64,000 bases of DNA from UBA6107 sp964459385 (GCA_964459385.1 CAYWLG010000009.1:62001-126000); one strand, 5' to 3'; shown: positions 34,320-43,274, counted from the stretch's first letter. The notes: a model not told the origin generated them from the sequence alone. A program made the numbers and translations.

Positions 34320-35105
34320 CTACTCGAATTCCAGTTCCTGGTCTTCTACATTGCCCCATTCGCCTTCTGAAAGGAGTTCGATCTCCCCAAAGAGGGCGTT
34401 TTGATTGGCCGCCACGATGTGTCTTTTGACGAGTTCGAGCATGGCCAAAAAAGTGACCACGATCTCCAGCCGGTTCCCGCGCAAAGAGATCAGCTTGTAG
34501 AATGAGACAGAGCCGGTGGCGCGCAGATTGTCCACAATGGCGTTGATCTTTTGCCGGATGGTGATGCGTGGGATCGAAACCACCTGGCTCAGCGGGGGCA
34601 GGTTACCCTGACCACCGAAGATGTCTCTGGCCGCGCTAACCAATTCCTCCAGCGTCAGTTCGCTGATATCCAACTTGGTTGGGATCTGCACCCGCGGGGT
34701 CGAATCCAGGCGCAGGTAGGTGCGCAGACCATCGATTTCGCGCTGCTCGAGGAATTTTGAAAGCTCTTTAAAGCGTTTGTAGAGGATGAGTTGCTGTGCC
34801 AGTGCTTCACCGGGGTCTTCTTCGACGGGCTGACCCGTTGAGACCGGGCGCGGTAACAGGGCGGCCGATTTGATTTGCAAAAGTCTGGCTGCGATGACCA
34901 GAAAGGCCGAAACCTCGGCGGCATTTTGTTCTTGCAATTCGTGCAGGTAAGCTAGATATTGGTCGGTCACCTGGGCCAGGGCCAGCCGGGTGATATCCAA
35001 TTCGGCCTTCTCGATCAACTGCAAGAGCAGATCCAGCGGCCCCGAATAGACCTCGGTGCTGATCTGATAGCCTTCCGACTGGTGACTGGCGATCTGAAAT
35101 TCCAC
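34320..35105 (-). CDS. scpA: Segregation and condensation protein A (kleisin)
   Basis: 261 residues. The N-terminal kleisin signature YSGPLDLLLQLIEKAELDI binds the SMC neck; the middle carries ARLLQIKSAALLP; the C-terminal winged helix includes VVTFLAMLELVKRH and binds the SMC head. ScpA closes the SMC ring with ScpB to compact and separate chromosomes. scpB is not adjacent, while smc lies 2 kb away on the other strand. The start is GTG (35105); TATAAT ends 7 bp upstream on the minus strand and no Shine-Dalgarno is seen, so the mRNA may be leaderless. Confidence 0.93.
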   Translation of the reverse strand: MEFQIASHQSEGYQISTEVYSGPLDLLLQLIEKAELDITRLALAQVTDQYLAYLHELQEQNAAEVSAFLVIAARLLQIKSAALLPRPVSTGQPVEEDPGEALAQQLILYKRFKELSKFLEQREIDGLRTYLRLDSTPRVQIPTKLDISELTLEELVSAARDIFGGQGNLPPLSQVVSIPRITIRQKINAIVDNLRATGSVSFYKLISLRGNRLEIVVTFLAMLELVKRHIVAANQNALFGEIELLSEGEWGNVEDQELEFE

Positions 35106-35107
35106 GG

Positions 35108-35153
35108 CGCTAATTATAGCGTAGAATCGGCCTTTGTAATTGTATAATTAGCG
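35108..35153. promoter_or_regulatory. Mirrored divergent promoters of scpA and thrC
   Basis: CGCTAATTATA (35108-35118) and TATAATTAGCG (35143-35153) are an exact 11-bp inverted repeat, 24 bp apart. Each arm contains the -10 box TATAAT for the gene it faces: scpA (GTG 7 bp away) and thrC (ATG 28 bp away). The symmetry may be an operator or just two similar -10 regions. Confidence 0.5.
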
Positions 35154-35176
35154 ATACCTATTAATGCGGAGCACTG

Positions 35177-36271
35177 ATGCATCTGGCTGTTTGTACACAT
35201 TGTGGAAATCCATATCCCCTTACTGGCACCCCCTTTCAGTGCGAATGCGGCGGGGTTTTTGACCTTGTCGATCTGCCCAATTTTGACCTGGCGAAAGTAG
35301 ATCCATCCAAAACGGGTATGTGGCGCTATGCAGCCATGTTTGCACTCGACCCCGACTCACCTGAGATCACCCTGGGTGAGGGCAGCACTCCACTGGTAGA
35401 AATGAACTCCGCCAAAGGCCGGGTCTATGCCAAATTGGAATACCAGAACCCGACCGGTTCCTATAAAGATCGCGGCAGCGCCGTCTTGATGAGCTTTTTG
35501 GCCTCGCGCGGGGTCACACAGGTGGTCGAAGATTCCTCCGGTAATGCAGGTGCTTCTCTGGCTGCCTACGCCGCCAGGGCCGGGCTCTCCGCTCGCGTCT
35601 TCATCCCTGAATCGGCTTCTGGCCCCAAACGTAAACAGATCGAATTCTACGGCGCCGAGCTGGCCCTCATCCCCGGCCCGCGCGTGGAGGCCGCCAAAGC
35701 GGTACGTGCTGCGGCTGAATCGGGCATCCCCTATGCCAGCCATGCCTTTATGCCCTTTGGTCTGTCGGGCATAGCCACCATTGCTTACGAACTTGTCGCC
35801 GACCTGGGTGGGCAGGTACCGGGCACGATTGTGGCTCCCATCGGGCACGGTGGCCTGCTCTACGGCATCATGAAAGGCTTTGCGTCTATGCAAAACGCCG
35901 GTGTCATTGCCTCTGAACCCTATTATTTAGGCGTGCAAACGGCCGCTTGCAGCCCTGTTTTTGATGCTTACGAAAAAGGTGATTTCACTTTACGAGAACC
36001 CCTGGAGTCGGATACAATAGCAGAAGGCGTGCGCGTCTCGCATCCAATGCGGGGAGAAGCTATTTTGCGCAAGATCAAAGCTGGTCAAGGCAGTATTACC
36101 AAAATTAATGAGGAGGATCTCGTTAGCGCGTACCGGCAGCTTTCTGAATCCGGTTTCTTTGTAGAGCCAACTTCAGCGCTTGTCTGGGCCGCACTCAATA
36201 CAACCTTAGAAAAACTACCGGAACCCATCATATTGATCCTGACCGGGTCGGGATACAAGACACAATTCTAG
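35177..36271 (+). CDS. thrC: Threonine synthase
   Basis: 364 residues, fold-type II PLP enzyme converting O-phosphohomoserine to threonine. The N-terminus has a four-cysteine zinc-knuckle-like element (Cys6, Cys9, Cys22, Cys24), common in this threonine synthase subgroup. Lys97 in GSYKDRGSA binds PLP; EDSSGNAGASLA is the phosphate or asparagine loop. GSGYKTQF ends the chain. Shine-Dalgarno GCGGAG lies upstream of ATG 35177. No other threonine-pathway genes are nearby; rnc follows after 73 bp containing a long stem-loop. Confidence 0.92.
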   Translation: MHLAVCTHCGNPYPLTGTPFQCECGGVFDLVDLPNFDLAKVDPSKTGMWRYAAMFALDPDSPEITLGEGSTPLVEMNSAKGRVYAKLEYQNPTGSYKDRGSAVLMSFLASRGVTQVVEDSSGNAGASLAAYAARAGLSARVFIPESASGPKRKQIEFYGAELALIPGPRVEAAKAVRAAAESGIPYASHAFMPFGLSGIATIAYELVADLGGQVPGTIVAPIGHGGLLYGIMKGFASMQNAGVIASEPYYLGVQTAACSPVFDAYEKGDFTLREPLESDTIAEGVRVSHPMRGEAILRKIKAGQGSITKINEEDLVSAYRQLSESGFFVEPTSALVWAALNTTLEKLPEPIILILTGSGYKTQF

Positions 36272-36274
36272 TTT

Positions 36275-36332
36275 GAGAAAATGGTGACCGCGAGCCGCTT
36301 GTAACAGGCGGTTGGCGCCCCCCAGTTTTCTC
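36275..36332 (+). promoter_or_regulatory. Long stem-loop abutting the rnc Shine-Dalgarno
   Basis: GAGAAAA (36275-36281) pairs with TTTTCTC (36326-36332), then TGG (36282-36284) with CCA (36322-36324) past one bulged G, and ACCGC (36287-36291) with GCGGT (36308-36312). The stem ends one base before the GGGAGGG ribosome-binding site (36333-36339). E. coli rnc has a leader stem cut by RNase III itself; the placement here suggests a similar autoregulation, which is inference. Confidence 0.5.
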
Positions 36333-36344
36333 GGGAGGGTAAAA

Positions 36345-37067
36345 TTGAACGATAAGTTGTTTGATTCAATAAATGAATCGCCTACCGAATTAAATAAACG
36401 GCTGGGATTACATATTTCTGATGAACTGCTCCTGAGCCGTGCACTCACGCATCGCTCCTACCTCAACGAACATTCAGATGCAATTGAAGATAATGAGCGC
36501 CTCGAATTTCTGGGCGACGCCGTGCTCGATTTCGTGGTTGGCGCCTGGCTCTATGACCGCTACCCCGAAATGCCCGAAGGCGACCTCACCCGCATGCGCT
36601 CGGCACTGGTGCATACCGAACAACTGGCCGAATTCGCCGTGCAGATCAAGCTCGGCTACGCCATGCGTCTGGGCAAAGGGGAGAGTCAGGCAGGCGGTAA
36701 AAGCCGCCCTGCTCTGCTCTGTGACACTTTTGAGGCCGTTGTGGGGGCTATCTACATCGATACCGGCATCGAAGGTGTTTTGAAGTTCATCACCCCTTTC
36801 CTCGAAAACACCGCCGATGACATCATCGCCAATCACAAAGATGAAGACCCCAAGAGCAAGCTGCAGGAATGGGCACAGGGGCAGGGATACCCGACCCCTC
36901 AATATGTGACCGCCAGCAGTTCTGGGCCGGATCATTCCAAGATGTTTGAGGTGGATGTATACATCAACAACAAGGTTGTCGCCCGCGGGTCGGGCCACAG
37001 CAAACAGGCTGCCACAAAAAATGCCGCCCAAAAGGCGCTGCATATCCTCGGTTTGGACAAGGAATAG
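36345..37067 (+). CDS. rnc: Ribonuclease III
   Basis: 240 residues starting at TTG 36345, chosen because GGGAGGG lies 5-11 bases upstream; the frame is open farther upstream but without a start signal. The RNase III signature NERLEFLGDAVLDFVV (about residues 45-60) holds the acidic Mg2+ ligands, the second set is in the FEAVVGAIYIDTG segment, and the C-terminal double-stranded RNA-binding domain (about 165-238) ends AATKNAAQKALHILG. It cuts double-stranded RNA in rRNA processing and mRNA turnover. smc follows after 16 bp, a neighbour order frequent in bacteria. A stem-loop directly precedes the Shine-Dalgarno. Confidence 0.95.
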   Translation: MNDKLFDSINESPTELNKRLGLHISDELLLSRALTHRSYLNEHSDAIEDNERLEFLGDAVLDFVVGAWLYDRYPEMPEGDLTRMRSALVHTEQLAEFAVQIKLGYAMRLGKGESQAGGKSRPALLCDTFEAVVGAIYIDTGIEGVLKFITPFLENTADDIIANHKDEDPKSKLQEWAQGQGYPTPQYVTASSSGPDHSKMFEVDVYINNKVVARGSGHSKQAATKNAAQKALHILGLDKE

Positions 37068-37083
37068 CCGGTAAACTGAATTT

Positions 37084-40000
37084 ATGATTCCACGATTAAA
37101 AGCCCTTGAACTTCACGGTTATAAGACTTTCGCCAGTCGTTTTCAGTTTGAATTTCCCGGCAATGTGACGGCCATCGTCGGCCCCAACGGTTCCGGCAAG
37201 TCCAATATTTCTGATTCGCTGCGTTGGGTGCTGGGGGAACAGTCTTACGGCCTTCTGCGCGGACGCAAGACCGAAGACATGATCTTCTCTGGCTCAGATC
37301 AGCGCCCGCGTGCCGGCATGGCTTCGGCCAGCATCACCTTCGATAACTCTGAAGGCTGGCTGCCCATTGATTTCAGTGAAGTGTCCATTGCCCGCCGCGC
37401 CTACCGCGATGGCTCGAACGAATATTATCTCAACGGCCAAAAGGTTCGTCTCAAAGACATCTCAGAACTGTTGGCCCAATCTGGGCTGGCAGAACGAACC
37501 TACACCATGATCGGTCAGGGTCTGGTGGATGCAGCCCTGTCGCTGCGCCCCGAAGAACGCCGCCGTTTCTTTGAAGAAGCCGCCGGCATCGGCCTGTTCC
37601 GTTCCCGCCGCGAAGAATCGATCAACCGCCTTGAATCGACCCGTCGCAATCTCGAACGTGTTCAGGATATCTTGAGCGAGCTTGAACCACGTCTGCACAG
37701 CCTGGAACGCCAAGCCAAACGTGCCGAGGAATATGATCGGGTCAAAGCGGACCTGAACGTGCTTCTCAAGGATTGGTATGGCTACCACTGGCATAATGCT
37801 CAAAAAGAAATGCTGCACGCCCGCGAGGTGGTACGCGTTCAAGAAGAACGGGCCAAGCAATCGCGCCAAAATTTAAACAGCGTAGAAGAAAACGTGCAGA
37901 AGTCGCGCAATCAACTGCGCGAACTGCGCAACCGTCTCGATGAGTGGCACGGCCAATCGGCTGCCATGCACACCGAGCGTGAACGAATCAGCCGCATCCT
38001 GGCAGTGATGGATGAGCGCACCCGTGCCATGGCCGAGCAGGATCAGAGCATGAACAGCGAACTCGCTCGCCTCGAAGAAGAAGCCAAAATGCAAGCCGAA
38101 AAATTGGCCGGACAACTCGAAGAAAAAGAGCGCCTGAACAATGAGCTGCTAGATGCCCAGAAACAACTGAATTCCGCCCAGGCTTTGCTGAATGAACGCC
38201 AAAAAGAGCACGATCAGGTCGAGAGCGACTTGCGTGAGGCCCGCCGCGCGCTGGTCAATTCAGAAACCCAGCAGGTGCAGGCCAAAGCCCATCAACGTGA
38301 GTTGAACAATCGCCTTGAAAATGTGCTCGAGAGTCAGAAGAACCTCGAAGCTACCCTCACCAGCGCCGATGACGAATTGAAGGCCGCTCAAAAAGAAGTG
38401 ACGCTGGCACAGCAGAAAAAAGACGATACCGAAAACGAACTTGCCAGCATGGAAGAGCAGTTTGAAACCCAGTCTCGCACCATTCGTGACCTCAAAGAAA
38501 AACTCTCTGCTTTGCAGACCCAAAAGAGCCGTCTCGAGGCTGAGCAGCTGCGCACCCGTGCCCAGTTGGACGTGATCGTACAGGCCGAGAAGGCCCTCAG
38601 CGGTTTTGCCAACGGGGCCAAAAGCCTGATGCAGGCGGCCAGCCAGGGAGTCATCCCCGGCGGCTATAAGGTGATCAGCAGCCTGCTGGATGTGCCAGCC
38701 GAGTATGAGCGCGCCATTGCCTCTGTGTTGGGTGAAAACCTCGATGGCATTTTGCTCGACGCTGCCACTGATCCCGAAAAGGCACTTGAGTTCCTTGAAA
38801 AAGACGAAAAAGGCCGCGCTGTGCTCCTCCCAGAAGCCTGGGCCAAAGCCGCAGCCAAAAGCAAGACGGTTAATGATGCCGATGTCATTGGCATTGCCGC
38901 CGACCTGGTGAAATGCGATGCCGCCATTCGCAAGGCCATTGATCTGCTGCTGGGGCAGGTGGTCGTGGTCAAAGACCGCCAGGCTGCCCGGCGCGTGGCA
39001 CAGTCTTTGCCTGATTCGATGCGAGCGGTTACGCTCAAGGGCGAGGTGTTCTTTGGCTCCGGGCTGGTCATTGCCGGCCAGGATGGCCGCGCCAATCTGG
39101 TGGGGCGACCGCGCCAGCGCAAAGAACTGCAAGACAGGTTGGATGCACTGGAAGATGAATTAAACGATTTCGATAGTGAGTCTGCCGCCCTCGAGAAGAA
39201 GGTCAAAGACGCCGAAGAAAAACAGCGCACCCTGGAACTGGACCTGCGCACCTGCCGCAATCAGGTCAGCGCATTTAACAGCGAGTATCAGAACAAGAGT
39301 CTGTCTCTGGAACAGCGTAAACAAAAGCTCGACTGGCAGAAGAACCAGTTAACCACCGCCAATGACCAGATCAACAAAACTCGCTCTGAGTTGGAGGCTA
39401 CTGAGAAACAGATCGCCGAACTGCAGCAGGGTGTCTCAGAATCCAACACCAGAATTCATGACCTGAACGCCTTGCTGCATACCAAAGACACCGAAGAATT
39501 CCAGGCCCAGGTAGTGCACTGGAACACTACCCTGGCGGTCAGCACTCGTGCCGGGCGTGATGCCGAACGCCGCTATGACGAATATTTGCAGATCGTCAAC
39601 ACCAGCAAGCAGCAGCAGGCCTCACTGCGTGATCGCATCAAGAAGCTGAAAGAACAACTGGCCGAGATCGAAGTTGAAAAGGTCAGCAACCATCAGTTGG
39701 AAGCTGCCCAAAACGGTCAGATCGAAGAGATTCAAAAATTGATCGATCCCGCCGAGCAGCAGTTGATCACAGTTGAAGCCGAATATACTAAATTGCAGGA
39801 TAACTACTCTGCTCTTCAGCAGGCGCAGTCTACTGCCGAGCGCTACTACACCCAGGCGCAATTGGAACTCACCCGCAGTCGCGAGAGCATGGAAAATCTG
39901 CGCCGTCGCATTGAAGAAGATTTTGGCCTGGTCAAGCTCGAATACACCGAGGATGTTTCCGGCCCGACACCTCTGCCGCTCGAAGGGGTGGGCGAACTTC

Positions 40001-40686
40001 CCATGCTCAAAGAGATTCCCGGCGAATTGGAAGATTCCATCAATCGCCAGAAGGCCCTGCTGCGCCGCATGGGCGCCATCAACCCCGAAGCGCAGAAGGA
40101 GTACCACGAGGTCAAGGAACGTTTTGAATACCTCACCGGCCAGGTGGCCGATCTGACCAAGGCCGACGAGGACCTGCGCCAGATCATCGGCGAGTTGGAT
40201 GAGTTGATGCGCCGTGAATTTAAAAAGACCTTCAACGCGGTCGCCGCTGAGTTCAAACAGATGTTTACCCGTCTCTTTGGCGGGGGTTCGGCCAAATTGA
40301 TTTTGACCGATGAAGATAACCCCACCGAAACCGGTATTGACATTGAAGCCAAGCTGCCCGGCCGTCGTGAACAGGGCCTCTCGCTCCTTTCGGGCGGCGA
40401 ACGCTCGCTGACTGCCGTGGCGCTGATCTTTTCGCTGCTCAAGGTGGCGCCGACCCCCTTCTGCATCCTCGATGAGGTGGATGCCGCCCTCGACGAGGCC
40501 AACGTGGGCCGCTTTACCGAGCTGCTCAAAGAGTTGAGCGATAACACCCAGTTCATCGTCATTACCCATAACCGTAATACGGTGCAGGTGGCAGACGTGA
40601 TCTATGGTGTCACCATGGGGCGCGATTCGGCCAGCCAGGTCATCGGTCTGCGCCTGGATGAGGTCAACGAAGAAATGGTCCGCTAA
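37084..40686 (+). CDS. smc: Chromosome segregation protein SMC
   Basis: 1200 residues, normal SMC length. The head's N-terminal half has Walker A GPNGSGKSNISDSL at about 33-46 and the conserved LRGRKTEDMIFSGS. Long coiled coils run about 170-505 and 670-1015, interrupted by a hinge (about 515-660, with GYKVISSLLDVP and a Gly-rich dimer contact region). The C-terminal half contains the signature LLSGGERSLTAVAL and Walker B FCILDEVDAALDEAN (about 1100-1145). With ScpA (encoded 2 kb away) and ScpB it forms the condensin ring. It is probably co-transcribed with rnc. No clear Shine-Dalgarno precedes ATG 37084; coupling to rnc translation is possible. Confidence 0.97.
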   Translation: MIPRLKALELHGYKTFASRFQFEFPGNVTAIVGPNGSGKSNISDSLRWVLGEQSYGLLRGRKTEDMIFSGSDQRPRAGMASASITFDNSEGWLPIDFSEVSIARRAYRDGSNEYYLNGQKVRLKDISELLAQSGLAERTYTMIGQGLVDAALSLRPEERRRFFEEAAGIGLFRSRREESINRLESTRRNLERVQDILSELEPRLHSLERQAKRAEEYDRVKADLNVLLKDWYGYHWHNAQKEMLHAREVVRVQEERAKQSRQNLNSVEENVQKSRNQLRELRNRLDEWHGQSAAMHTERERISRILAVMDERTRAMAEQDQSMNSELARLEEEAKMQAEKLAGQLEEKERLNNELLDAQKQLNSAQALLNERQKEHDQVESDLREARRALVNSETQQVQAKAHQRELNNRLENVLESQKNLEATLTSADDELKAAQKEVTLAQQKKDDTENELASMEEQFETQSRTIRDLKEKLSALQTQKSRLEAEQLRTRAQLDVIVQAEKALSGFANGAKSLMQAASQGVIPGGYKVISSLLDVPAEYERAIASVLGENLDGILLDAATDPEKALEFLEKDEKGRAVLLPEAWAKAAAKSKTVNDADVIGIAADLVKCDAAIRKAIDLLLGQVVVVKDRQAARRVAQSLPDSMRAVTLKGEVFFGSGLVIAGQDGRANLVGRPRQRKELQDRLDALEDELNDFDSESAALEKKVKDAEEKQRTLELDLRTCRNQVSAFNSEYQNKSLSLEQRKQKLDWQKNQLTTANDQINKTRSELEATEKQIAELQQGVSESNTRIHDLNALLHTKDTEEFQAQVVHWNTTLAVSTRAGRDAERRYDEYLQIVNTSKQQQASLRDRIKKLKEQLAEIEVEKVSNHQLEAAQNGQIEEIQKLIDPAEQQLITVEAEYTKLQDNYSALQQAQSTAERYYTQAQLELTRSRESMENLRRRIEEDFGLVKLEYTEDVSGPTPLPLEGVGELPMLKEIPGELEDSINRQKALLRRMGAINPEAQKEYHEVKERFEYLTGQVADLTKADEDLRQIIGELDELMRREFKKTFNAVAAEFKQMFTRLFGGGSAKLILTDEDNPTETGIDIEAKLPGRREQGLSLLSGGERSLTAVALIFSLLKVAPTPFCILDEVDAALDEANVGRFTELLKELSDNTQFIVITHNRNTVQVADVIYGVTMGRDSASQVIGLRLDEVNEEMVR

Positions 40687-40702
40687 AATAATAATAGTAA
40701 AG

Positions 40703-40737
40703 AAAAAGAGCAGTTCAAATTTTGAACTGCTCTTTTT
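40703..40737. terminator. Strong bidirectional terminator between smc and the foldase gene
   Basis: AAAAAGAGCAGTTCAAA (40703-40719) pairs perfectly with TTTGAACTGCTCTTTTT (40721-40737), 17 bp. A/T runs at both ends make it a terminator for both convergent genes. Confidence 0.9.
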
Positions 40738-40758
40738 AGTCATACAAAAGTTTACTTA

Positions 40759-42171
40759 CTACTGGCCGAAAGTACCGGTGCTTGTGTCGATACGGTAGTC
40801 AGCGGGGATTTCGGGGGTGGAAGGTACCACTGAGGCCCAAAGATCATATTTCTTGAAACCGATCTCGGTCTTGGCATCTTCGATGAATTGCTTGTAGGCA
40901 GCATTCTGAGCGGCTGAAAGCTGGTCGGCACTCAGTTGGCGAACTTCGTGGCCCAGGCTCTGAATGATCTCGTAACCGGCATCGGTTTTGACGGGATCGC
41001 TCACAGCGCCTACTTCAAGAGCAAAGGCGGTGTCATCAAAAACGGTACCGTAAACGCCTTTGCTCACCCAACCCAGATCGCCGTCTGCGGTGCTGGTGGT
41101 GGTATCGGTGGAATACTGAGCCGCGGTGGCACTCCAGTCGCCGCCCTGCTTAAGCACGCTGGCAACTTCGTCAGCCTGTTCCTGGGTGGCAACCACGATG
41201 TGGCGCGCCCAGACCATGTCTTGCTCAAGGGCAACGTTCTTGGAAACTTCGGCGAAGATCTTGCGTTCGTAAAGAACGGTGCGCACATAATTGCGCAGCT
41301 CGGCTTCGCTAAAGGAGGCCTGTGTCTGGATGTTGGCCACGATGGTTGCATACAACCCCTGGTAACCGGCTTCGGTGTACTCGGTGGCGGTGGGGGTGAT
41401 GGTGGGGGTTTCAGACGGGGTCAGATCTTCGGTCGGAACCTCGGTAGCAGCTTCAGTAGCGGGAACCTCCGTTGCAGTCGGTACAGGGGTGCCCAGAGCG
41501 GTGCTGGTGGCGGCTGCATTTGCTTCGGCAGTCAGGTCAACAGTAGCCGTGGGGATGGGGGTCTCGGTGGGCGGAACGGTCGGGGTGGCCGTGTGCTCAG
41601 AGAGTTTCACCTGCAAGTCCGAAAGGGTGGAAGTTGGATAGAGGGTGATGGTGGGAGTTTCTGCGGTGGGGGTCGGGGTACCGTTCGGATAGTAGGCCAG
41701 GTTGCTTTGGATTTCAGCCTCAACCTCTTCGTCGCTCACGGTGATGCCCATCGATTTCGCTTTTTGCACCAGTGCTGCTTCGTTGATCATGGTATCCAGG
41801 CTGTTGCTGCCGAATTGAACGTAGTTGTCCAACTCATCCTGAACCTGCAAAAGCTGGTCCTGGAAGAAGGAAGCAAAGTAGGAGGAAGCATACTGCACGT
41901 AGGTGTTGATCAACTGGTAGCGATCATAACTGACACGGTGCACGAATTGCTCGACGGTGATCTTCTCATCGCCCACTTTTGCAACAGTGCGGCCATTTTT
42001 GAAGACCATTGAATTGTTAAGCACGCCAGCCACGATTAAACCAACAATGACGACAACGACCGCAATGATTCCAATGAGCAGGATCTTGTTCTGGCGTTGC
42101 TCTTTTTCCATTTTGGCCAGATGTTTCTTGGTGACCGTTTTTGGCGTATTTGTGTTGCTTTCTTTAGCCAT
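40759..42171 (-). CDS. Membrane-anchored PpiC/PrsA-type peptidyl-prolyl isomerase (foldase)
   Basis: 470 residues. A cytoplasmic basic N-terminus is followed by one membrane helix (about 31-53, IVVVIVGLIVAGV-like), then a SurA/PrsA-type N-domain (about 60-160). About 130 residues rich in Thr, Pro, Glu and Ala come next (repeats such as TPTPTAETPT and PTETPIPTATV), and they seem to interrupt the N-domain, because helices resume at AGYQGLYATIVANIQ. The parvulin (rotamase) domain is about 325-440, with ARHIVVATQEQADEV, GDLGWVSKG and the GYEIIQSLGHE end. It should assist folding of exported proteins outside the membrane. A 12-bp hairpin separates it from the rpsF-ssb-rpsR operon. Confidence 0.87.
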   Translation of the reverse strand: MAKESNTNTPKTVTKKHLAKMEKEQRQNKILLIGIIAVVVVIVGLIVAGVLNNSMVFKNGRTVAKVGDEKITVEQFVHRVSYDRYQLINTYVQYASSYFASFFQDQLLQVQDELDNYVQFGSNSLDTMINEAALVQKAKSMGITVSDEEVEAEIQSNLAYYPNGTPTPTAETPTITLYPTSTLSDLQVKLSEHTATPTVPPTETPIPTATVDLTAEANAAATSTALGTPVPTATEVPATEAATEVPTEDLTPSETPTITPTATEYTEAGYQGLYATIVANIQTQASFSEAELRNYVRTVLYERKIFAEVSKNVALEQDMVWARHIVVATQEQADEVASVLKQGGDWSATAAQYSTDTTTSTADGDLGWVSKGVYGTVFDDTAFALEVGAVSDPVKTDAGYEIIQSLGHEVRQLSADQLSAAQNAAYKQFIEDAKTEIGFKKYDLWASVVPSTPEIPADYRIDTSTGTFGQ

Positions 42172-42194
42172 TGAAAACCTCGATTGGAAAGAAT

Positions 42195-42226
42195 TAGAGG
42201 CATAGAAGATTCGCTCTATGCCTCTA
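42195..42226 (-). terminator. Hairpin after rpsR, probably terminating or attenuating the ribosomal operon
   Basis: TAGAGGCATAGA (42195-42206) pairs perfectly with TCTATGCCTCTA (42215-42226). On the minus strand it is followed by ATTCTTTCC, a weak U-tract, so some read-through into the foldase gene is likely. Confidence 0.6.
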
Positions 42227-42240
42227 GTGAAAATCCGAAC

Positions 42241-42531
42241 CTAGCGGATGGCGTCACTCCAGCGTTCGCCCACGAAAGGCAGCAGGGCGATGTGGCGGGC
42301 ACGTTTGATCGCCACGGCCAGTTTGCGCTGATGAGCAGCACAGGTGCCGGTCTGACGTCTTGGGCGGATTTTGCCATCTTCGGTCACAAAACGGCGCAGC
42401 ATATCTACCGATTTGTAATCGATGCTGATGTTTTTATCTGCGCAGAATTGGCAGATCTTGGGGCGGGCAACGAACCGGCGGGAACCACCACCAGAGCTTT
42501 GCTCGTTTTCGTTATTCATCTCTTCTGACAT
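42241..42531 (-). CDS. rpsR: Ribosomal protein bS18
   Basis: 96 residues. KICQFCADKN shows the two-cysteine zinc-type motif, IDYKSVDMLRRFVTEDGKIRPRR is the conserved core (given in parts), and RARHIALLPFVG ends the protein, all typical of S18. It sits in the small ribosomal platform next to S6, whose gene lies two positions upstream. The gene order rpsF-ssb-rpsR is conserved across many bacteria. Confidence 0.97.
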   Translation of the reverse strand: MSEEMNNENEQSSGGGSRRFVARPKICQFCADKNISIDYKSVDMLRRFVTEDGKIRPRRQTGTCAAHQRKLAVAIKRARHIALLPFVGERWSDAIR

Positions 42532-42546
42532 TTCTATACTCCAAAA

Positions 42547-42963
42547 TTAAAACGGGTACTCTTCTTCAGGAGTTGTGTCTTCTTCTTGATCTTGAGCTTC
42601 AACAGGCGCTTGCTGACCGTTGTTATCGCGGCGATCACCCAGCATCATCATCTCGCTGGCCACGATCTCCACGTTGGAGTGCTTCACACCTTCAGCATCT
42701 TCCCAACGGCGTGTCTGTAGCCGTCCTTCAATGTAGACCTGCTGACTCTTGCTTAGATATTGTTTGCAGATCTCTGCCAGGTTGCCCCAGGTCACTACAT
42801 TAAACCATTCGGTCTCGCTGTGACGTTCGCCATCGGCGGTGTTCCAGGTGCGGTTGGTGGCAACTGTAAAAGTGGTTACCGGCCGGCCTGAAGGTGTGTA
42901 GCGCATCTCTGGGTCTCGCCCCAGATGACCAATGATCATGACCTTGTTCAACCCACGGCTCAT
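42547..42963 (-). CDS. ssb: Single-stranded DNA-binding protein
   Basis: 138 residues. The OB fold (about 1-105) has NKVMIIGHLGRDPEMRYTPSG, with the conserved VTTFTVATNR and WFNVVTWGNLAE strands (given in parts). The acidic tail ends EEEYPF, matching the DDIPF-type tip that recruits replication and repair proteins. It lies between rpsF and rpsR as in many bacteria. AGGAG lies just before ATG 42963. Confidence 0.96.
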   Translation of the reverse strand: MSRGLNKVMIIGHLGRDPEMRYTPSGRPVTTFTVATNRTWNTADGERHSETEWFNVVTWGNLAEICKQYLSKSQQVYIEGRLQTRRWEDAEGVKHSNVEIVASEMMMLGDRRDNNGQQAPVEAQDQEEDTTPEEEYPF

Positions 42964-42989
42964 AGAAGCTCCTCAACTCGTAAGAGTTT

Positions 42990-43274
42990 TTACTCAACCA
43001 CTGTGATCATGAACCGGATCACCGGCTCGAGGAAGCGCAAATTACGTTCCAGATCAGCAGTGAACGCAGGCGCAAATTCGGCATTGATCAGCACATACTG
43101 ACCCTCGCGCTGTTTGCGAATTGCGTATGCCATGCGACGTTTGCCCCAAACATCAACCTTCGAGATGGTACCGCCGCTCGTAGTGATCCATCCTTTTACT
43201 TTGTCGAGAGCAGCATTAAATGCAGTCTCATCCAGTTCGGGATGAACGATCAACACGATTTCATAATTATGCAT
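42990..43274 (-). CDS. rpsF: Ribosomal protein bS6
   Basis: 94 residues from ATG 43274, which follows GGAGG; the longer frame (to 43334) has no start signal. MHNYEIVLIVHPEL, the GWITTSGGTISKVDVWGKRRMAY region (in parts) and a C-terminal LRFLEPVIRFM helix are typical for S6. It binds S18 and 16S rRNA. It is the first gene of the rpsF-ssb-rpsR operon. Confidence 0.95.
   Translation of the reverse strand: MHNYEIVLIVHPELDETAFNAALDKVKGWITTSGGTISKVDVWGKRRMAYAIRKQREGQYVLINAEFAPAFTADLERNLRFLEPVIRFMITVVE

Noticed and set aside
39622..40743. 373-codon open frame on the minus strand opposite smc
   Set aside because: It mirrors the SMC C-terminal head, whose Walker B and signature motifs are intact on the plus strand; it also runs through the smc terminator.
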